Assembly (NCBI RefSeq): GCF_030013905.1 | Contig: NZ_CP124862.1 | Span: forward strand, 1,367,051-1,431,050 | Reading direction: 5' to 3' | Source of the DNA: Petroclostridium sp. X23 | GTDB lineage: Bacteria; Bacillota; Clostridia; SK-Y3 | Length of the DNA stretch: 64,000 nucleotides | Shown here: one piece after another, positions 61,052-64,000 of the stretch | Layout of the letters: the number at the start of each line of letters is the position of its first letter | Numbering within the stretch: position 1 is the first letter of the stretch | The notes under the pieces: generated by a model | The model's input: only the letters and a program-made list of their open reading frames with translations | Told to the model about the DNA's origin: nothing | Databases searched by the model: none | Translations under genes and position numbers: made by a program

Positions 61052-62953
61052 ATGGATGTAAAAAAGACAAAATTTGATCTATATAAATATTCACTAACTT
61101 TCATATGTATATGTGGTGTGTTGATATTTGCGATCAGCAATATGATTTACTTTTACAGCGATGATATGTATTATGCTTCTTTCTCCAAAAACGGTTATAA
61201 TCATTTTATAAAAATGAATATAGCACACTATAAGAATATTAACGGTAGGGCAATGGTGCATATTTTAGATGAGGCTCTTTTAATGTTTGGCAAAAAGCTG
61301 TTTGCTGTTATTAATCCTATCATGATTCTTGGATTTGCTTTTCTAGCTTCTAAATGCTTGAATTTTAAAGATACCATAAATTCTGCTAAAGAGAACACAT
61401 ATATTAGCACTGCCATTACTTTGTTTTTTATCATGTGCTTACCCAAGCAGATGATAAACGAAACTGTATACTGGATTACAGGCTCAATGAACTATATATT
61501 TCCTGCACTATTGCTGGTAATCATGTATTACATGCTGCGAGCAAACATCAAAATCTCAAACAGCACTATTAAATTATTCGTATTTTCTTTTTTATCGGGT
61601 GCAACCACAGAACAAGGCGGGTTTGTTGCTGTAGTAATGAGTACTTTGCTTGTTTTATCAACATTGGTATATAGAGATTCTCCGAAACAGAAACTATATG
61701 TTCTATCCCCTATTTTTGCAATCATGGGACTGCTGACAGTGATTTTAGCACCCGGTACATTCGCAAGAATTGAATCCATTGGTGTCGACGGATTTTCGCA
61801 AACTACATTATATAACAGGCTTTTAGAAAACACCTCACATATATCATTTGCTATAACAGGTGAAAATGGAATCCAAAGTATATTAATTATACTGGTTCTA
61901 GCAATCCTTTTTACAACTTATAAAGCTCAAGGAATAAACAGGCTTTTCTTAGCAGGACCGGCTATCATGTCACTGCTGCTTTATCAGCGTGTATCAGGCG
62001 TATATTCAAAAGACCTATGTACGACTATCACAATTCTATCTGCAGCGTATATAACGCTATGGGGATTGTCCATATTAAAATATGCTAAATACAGGCACTT
62101 GGGCATCTTCATAGTAGGAGCCGTTAGCCTGCAATGTTTAATGCTTATATCTCCTATTTTGGGTTCAAGGACACTACTGATAACAGGCTTATTATTAGCG
62201 GCTTCTATAGGAGGATTAAGTTCAGATCTTATTAAGAATCCTCTATATATTACACTATCCGCTTCTATACTTGCTTTTATGCTATTACCGATAAAATCAG
62301 GAACACTCCTTATAATAGTATCTTTAGGAATATATTTGATAAAAAAAACAAGTAAGCTTCAAACATTAGTTGTATTTACTACATTCATCCTGTTTTTTAC
62401 ACCTATACTTAAGGGCTATTATACTAATCATATTATTATGAAAAACAATGAAAAAAATATCGTTAAAGCGCATTCATCCGGTAAACTCTACTGGAATATA
62501 GACTTAGTAACGCCCTATTATCATGACATGTTTTATGAAAATCTGAACTTTGAGCCTTACTTTTTAGAGAATAACAATTTGCCTAAAGATACCCATATTT
62601 ACTTAGTAAGCAAGATTCACAAACCGGTATTTTTAAACGGCCAACGACTTAAATGCCCTTCAATTAAGCGAGACATAAGATACTATCCTCTTAGAGACAT
62701 ATTTGAAGGAGCAGGAGGAAAAGTATATTGGGATAACAAAACAAACGGTATTACTGTAGTTATAAAAAACACAGAATACGTTTTTATAGACCTATATTCA
62801 ATAAACAAACTTGAGAAGGGCAGGACTGATACCATCTTCTTAGAAAGAAAAATAGAAACTTATTTAGGTCGAACTTATATTCCTGAAAGCTTTGTTTCTT
62901 CATTCTTAGAGATTACAGAAAAAAATGGTAAAATATTACTTAGCCTTAAGTAA
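61052..62953 (+). CDS. Polytopic membrane protein with C-terminal Cu-amine-oxidase-N-like domain
   Basis: This 633-residue protein has about a dozen hydrophobic helices over residues 15-475. FYSDDMYYASF and HYKNINGRAMVHILDEALLM near the N-terminus resemble the DUF6056/GT-C-like membrane proteins, where an acidic pair binds a lipid-linked substrate. The last 95 residues match the copper amine oxidase N-terminal domain repeat (RYYPLRDIFEGAGGKVYWDN, TYIPESFVSSF), used as an extracytoplasmic binding module in Clostridia. A role in surface glycan or envelope synthesis is likely. ATG follows AAAGGA. It is monocistronic, terminated at 62978. Confidence 0.6.
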   Translation: MDVKKTKFDLYKYSLTFICICGVLIFAISNMIYFYSDDMYYASFSKNGYNHFIKMNIAHYKNINGRAMVHILDEALLMFGKKLFAVINPIMILGFAFLASKCLNFKDTINSAKENTYISTAITLFFIMCLPKQMINETVYWITGSMNYIFPALLLVIMYYMLRANIKISNSTIKLFVFSFLSGATTEQGGFVAVVMSTLLVLSTLVYRDSPKQKLYVLSPIFAIMGLLTVILAPGTFARIESIGVDGFSQTTLYNRLLENTSHISFAITGENGIQSILIILVLAILFTTYKAQGINRLFLAGPAIMSLLLYQRVSGVYSKDLCTTITILSAAYITLWGLSILKYAKYRHLGIFIVGAVSLQCLMLISPILGSRTLLITGLLLAASIGGLSSDLIKNPLYITLSASILAFMLLPIKSGTLLIIVSLGIYLIKKTSKLQTLVVFTTFILFFTPILKGYYTNHIIMKNNEKNIVKAHSSGKLYWNIDLVTPYYHDMFYENLNFEPYFLENNNLPKDTHIYLVSKIHKPVFLNGQRLKCPSIKRDIRYYPLRDIFEGAGGKVYWDNKTNGITVVIKNTEYVFIDLYSINKLEKGRTDTIFLERKIETYLGRTYIPESFVSSFLEITEKNGKILLSLK

Positions 62954-62977
62954 ATGATATGACTATAAATACCAGAT

Positions 62978-63007
62978 TTTAAGGATGTCCACTGAGACAT
63001 CCTTTTT
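62978..63007 (+). terminator. Terminator of the membrane-protein gene
   Basis: AGGATGTC/GACATCCT stem with TTTTT. Confidence 0.8.
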
Positions 63008-63071
63008 ATGACTTTCAAGATACTTTATATTCATGGATATGTAAGATATACTGTAAGCAATATTTGATAAT

Positions 63072-63638
63072 CTATTTATTATCCTCTTGTCCGATATTTA
63101 TTGTTCCGGTTTCCTTTTTAGAGTATTTAATCTTCTTAAAATTAAGACTATATCTTACAAAAGCGAACACACCGCTTCCCACTGCTACACCTATCAGGAA
63201 AGTGCTCTGCACTTTAGTAATGTCCAGCAGGATAATAGCCAAAATAGAAAGATAAAATAAAACCGTAGCGGCCTTTCCATACCAGGAAGCGCTTACTACA
63301 ATTTTATCCCTGTATAACAGCGCACTTCCAACTACCATTAATACTTCTTTTGTCAAAAGAACATAAACGACCCATAAAGGAATAAGGCCCTGATACGTTA
63401 AACAAAAAATGACGGTTAGCTGCATGATTTTATCAGCCAACGGGTCCATCAATTTACCCCATTTTGTAATCATATTAAATTTACGTGCGATATATCCATC
63501 TAAAATATCAGTAATTCCAGCCAGAATAAAGATAAACGCAGAAATCATGTAATTATTAGTGATATCAGAAAAGAAAAAGTATACAAAAACAGGCATTAGC
63601 ATGAATCTAACAAATGTCAATATATTCGGAATATTCAA
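63072..63638 (-). CDS. pgsA: CDP-diacylglycerol-glycerol-3-phosphate phosphatidyltransferase
   Basis: This 188-residue integral membrane enzyme has several hydrophobic helices and the full CDP-alcohol phosphotransferase motif DG-x2-AR-x8-G-x3-D-x3-D (Asp47, Arg52, Gly61, Asp65, Asp69). It makes phosphatidylglycerophosphate, the first step to phosphatidylglycerol. Start is TTG 63638 behind GAGGTGA. The C-terminus carries a charged tail. Other CDP-alcohol transferases share the motif, but the NIPNILTFVRFMLMPVFVYF start fits PgsA best. Confidence 0.9.
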   Translation of the reverse strand: MNIPNILTFVRFMLMPVFVYFFFSDITNNYMISAFIFILAGITDILDGYIARKFNMITKWGKLMDPLADKIMQLTVIFCLTYQGLIPLWVVYVLLTKEVLMVVGSALLYRDKIVVSASWYGKAATVLFYLSILAIILLDITKVQSTFLIGVAVGSGVFAFVRYSLNFKKIKYSKKETGTINIGQEDNK

Positions 63639-63773
63639 TGGATCACCTCAAAAGTAAAATATTAGATGGTTTATATCATACCTTCGTATATTATATATTA
63701 TACGTCAATATTAAGTAAAGATGTCATTCAAAATATTTGGATATACGCAATCAAGCAAATTTTTAATATTATT

Positions 63774-64000
63774 CTAGTCATCACGCATACTTAAAGACTG
63801 CAGCCTCCCCCATAAAATAGGATTTACTTTTTTCAAATTTATAGGTCTAAATGCTTTATTCACAAATGCATGTACAGTTTTTCCCTCAGCTATGATTTTG
63901 CCATCTCTGTCTCTGACCACTTCATATTGAAAAGTACCTTTTGCACCACTCAATTCCTGTATCCACGTTTTTATAGTAAGTTCATCCTGATATTTGGCAC
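63774..64000 (-). CDS. Acyl-CoA thioesterase (4HBT family), 3' part
   Basis: The minus strand reads in from the window edge, and the stop is at 63776-63774. The visible 75 residues (AKYQDELTIKTWIQELSGAK, then FQYEVVRDRDGKIIAEGKTV, HAFVNKAFRPINL) are the second half of a hot-dog-fold thioesterase of the YbgC/FadM type. The 5' part with the catalytic Asp lies beyond the window. Confidence 0.75.
   Translation of the reverse strand, partial: AKYQDELTIKTWIQELSGAKGTFQYEVVRDRDGKIIAEGKTVHAFVNKAFRPINLKKVNPILWGRLQSLSMRDD

Overview
The window looks like a chromosome segment of a low-GC, spore-forming, anaerobic member of the Clostridia. The evidence is the sporulation genes (spoIIAA-spoIIAB-sigF, spoVAC-D-Eb-Ea, spoIIP, gpr), the CIRCE-controlled hrcA-grpE-dnaK-dnaJ-prmA-rsmE cluster, the hemW-lepA-spoIIP-gpr-rpsT-holA-comEC order familiar from Clostridia, a T-box in front of valS, and frequent TTG/GTG starts with strong GGAGG ribosome sites. 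The genus cannot be fixed from the sequence alone.

Layout. (1) Positions 1-12,900 are a decayed prophage or phage-satellite-like element abutting the 3' end of tRNA-Ala(GGC). From the tRNA side it has a tyrosine integrase, an unknown zinc-ribbon protein, an excisionase-like HTH, a CHC2 primase-like protein and a D5/SF3 helicase, a possible iteron origin, small phage ORFs, a sigma-70 factor, a small-terminase-like protein, a ClpP-like prohead protease and a coiled-coil protein, then broken early genes and a Cro/CI repressor. An IS110 element splits it. No portal, capsid, large terminase or tail gene is in view. (2) 12,919-32,800 is core genome, nearly all on the minus strand: chemotaxis-type response regulator, rsmE, prmA, heat-shock operon, hemW, lepA, spoIIP, gpr, rpsT (plus strand), holA, comEC, an NlpC/P60 hydrolase and a GNAT. 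(3) 32,980-33,495 is a five-gene tRNA cluster (Gly-Arg-His-Gln-Lys in transcription order) behind a consensus promoter. (4) 33,791-47,911 holds a ClpE-like ATPase, metF, the spoVA operon, the spoIIA operon behind a sigma-H-like promoter, a TPR membrane protein, folC and a T-box-controlled unit of a 59-residue membrane protein plus valS.

(5) 48,051-58,236 is the most unusual part. About 10 kb is bracketed by a 40-nt tRNA-Pro fragment on the left and an intact tRNA-Pro(CGG) on the right, in the same orientation. It carries a TRAP transporter (dctP, dctQ, dctM), an octopine/nopaline-dehydrogenase-family enzyme, two tandem ornithine-cyclodeaminase/mu-crystallin-family enzymes, a one-chain iron-sulfur L-serine dehydratase, a GntR/FCD regulator and, at the tRNA end, a tiny type I toxin with a convergent antisense RNA. 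I infer uptake and breakdown of an opine-like or imino/amino acid that yields amino acids and pyruvate; the substrate is unknown.

(6) 58,237-64,000 holds an IS1634-like element flanked by a perfect 147-bp direct repeat that duplicated the tRNA-Pro promoter, a palindromic repeat, a large polytopic membrane protein with a C-terminal Cu-amine-oxidase-N-like domain, pgsA, and the end of an acyl-CoA thioesterase-like gene. Dispersed repeats include two inverted 166-bp MITE-like copies and heptamer-type GTGAACN repeats abutting stop codons.
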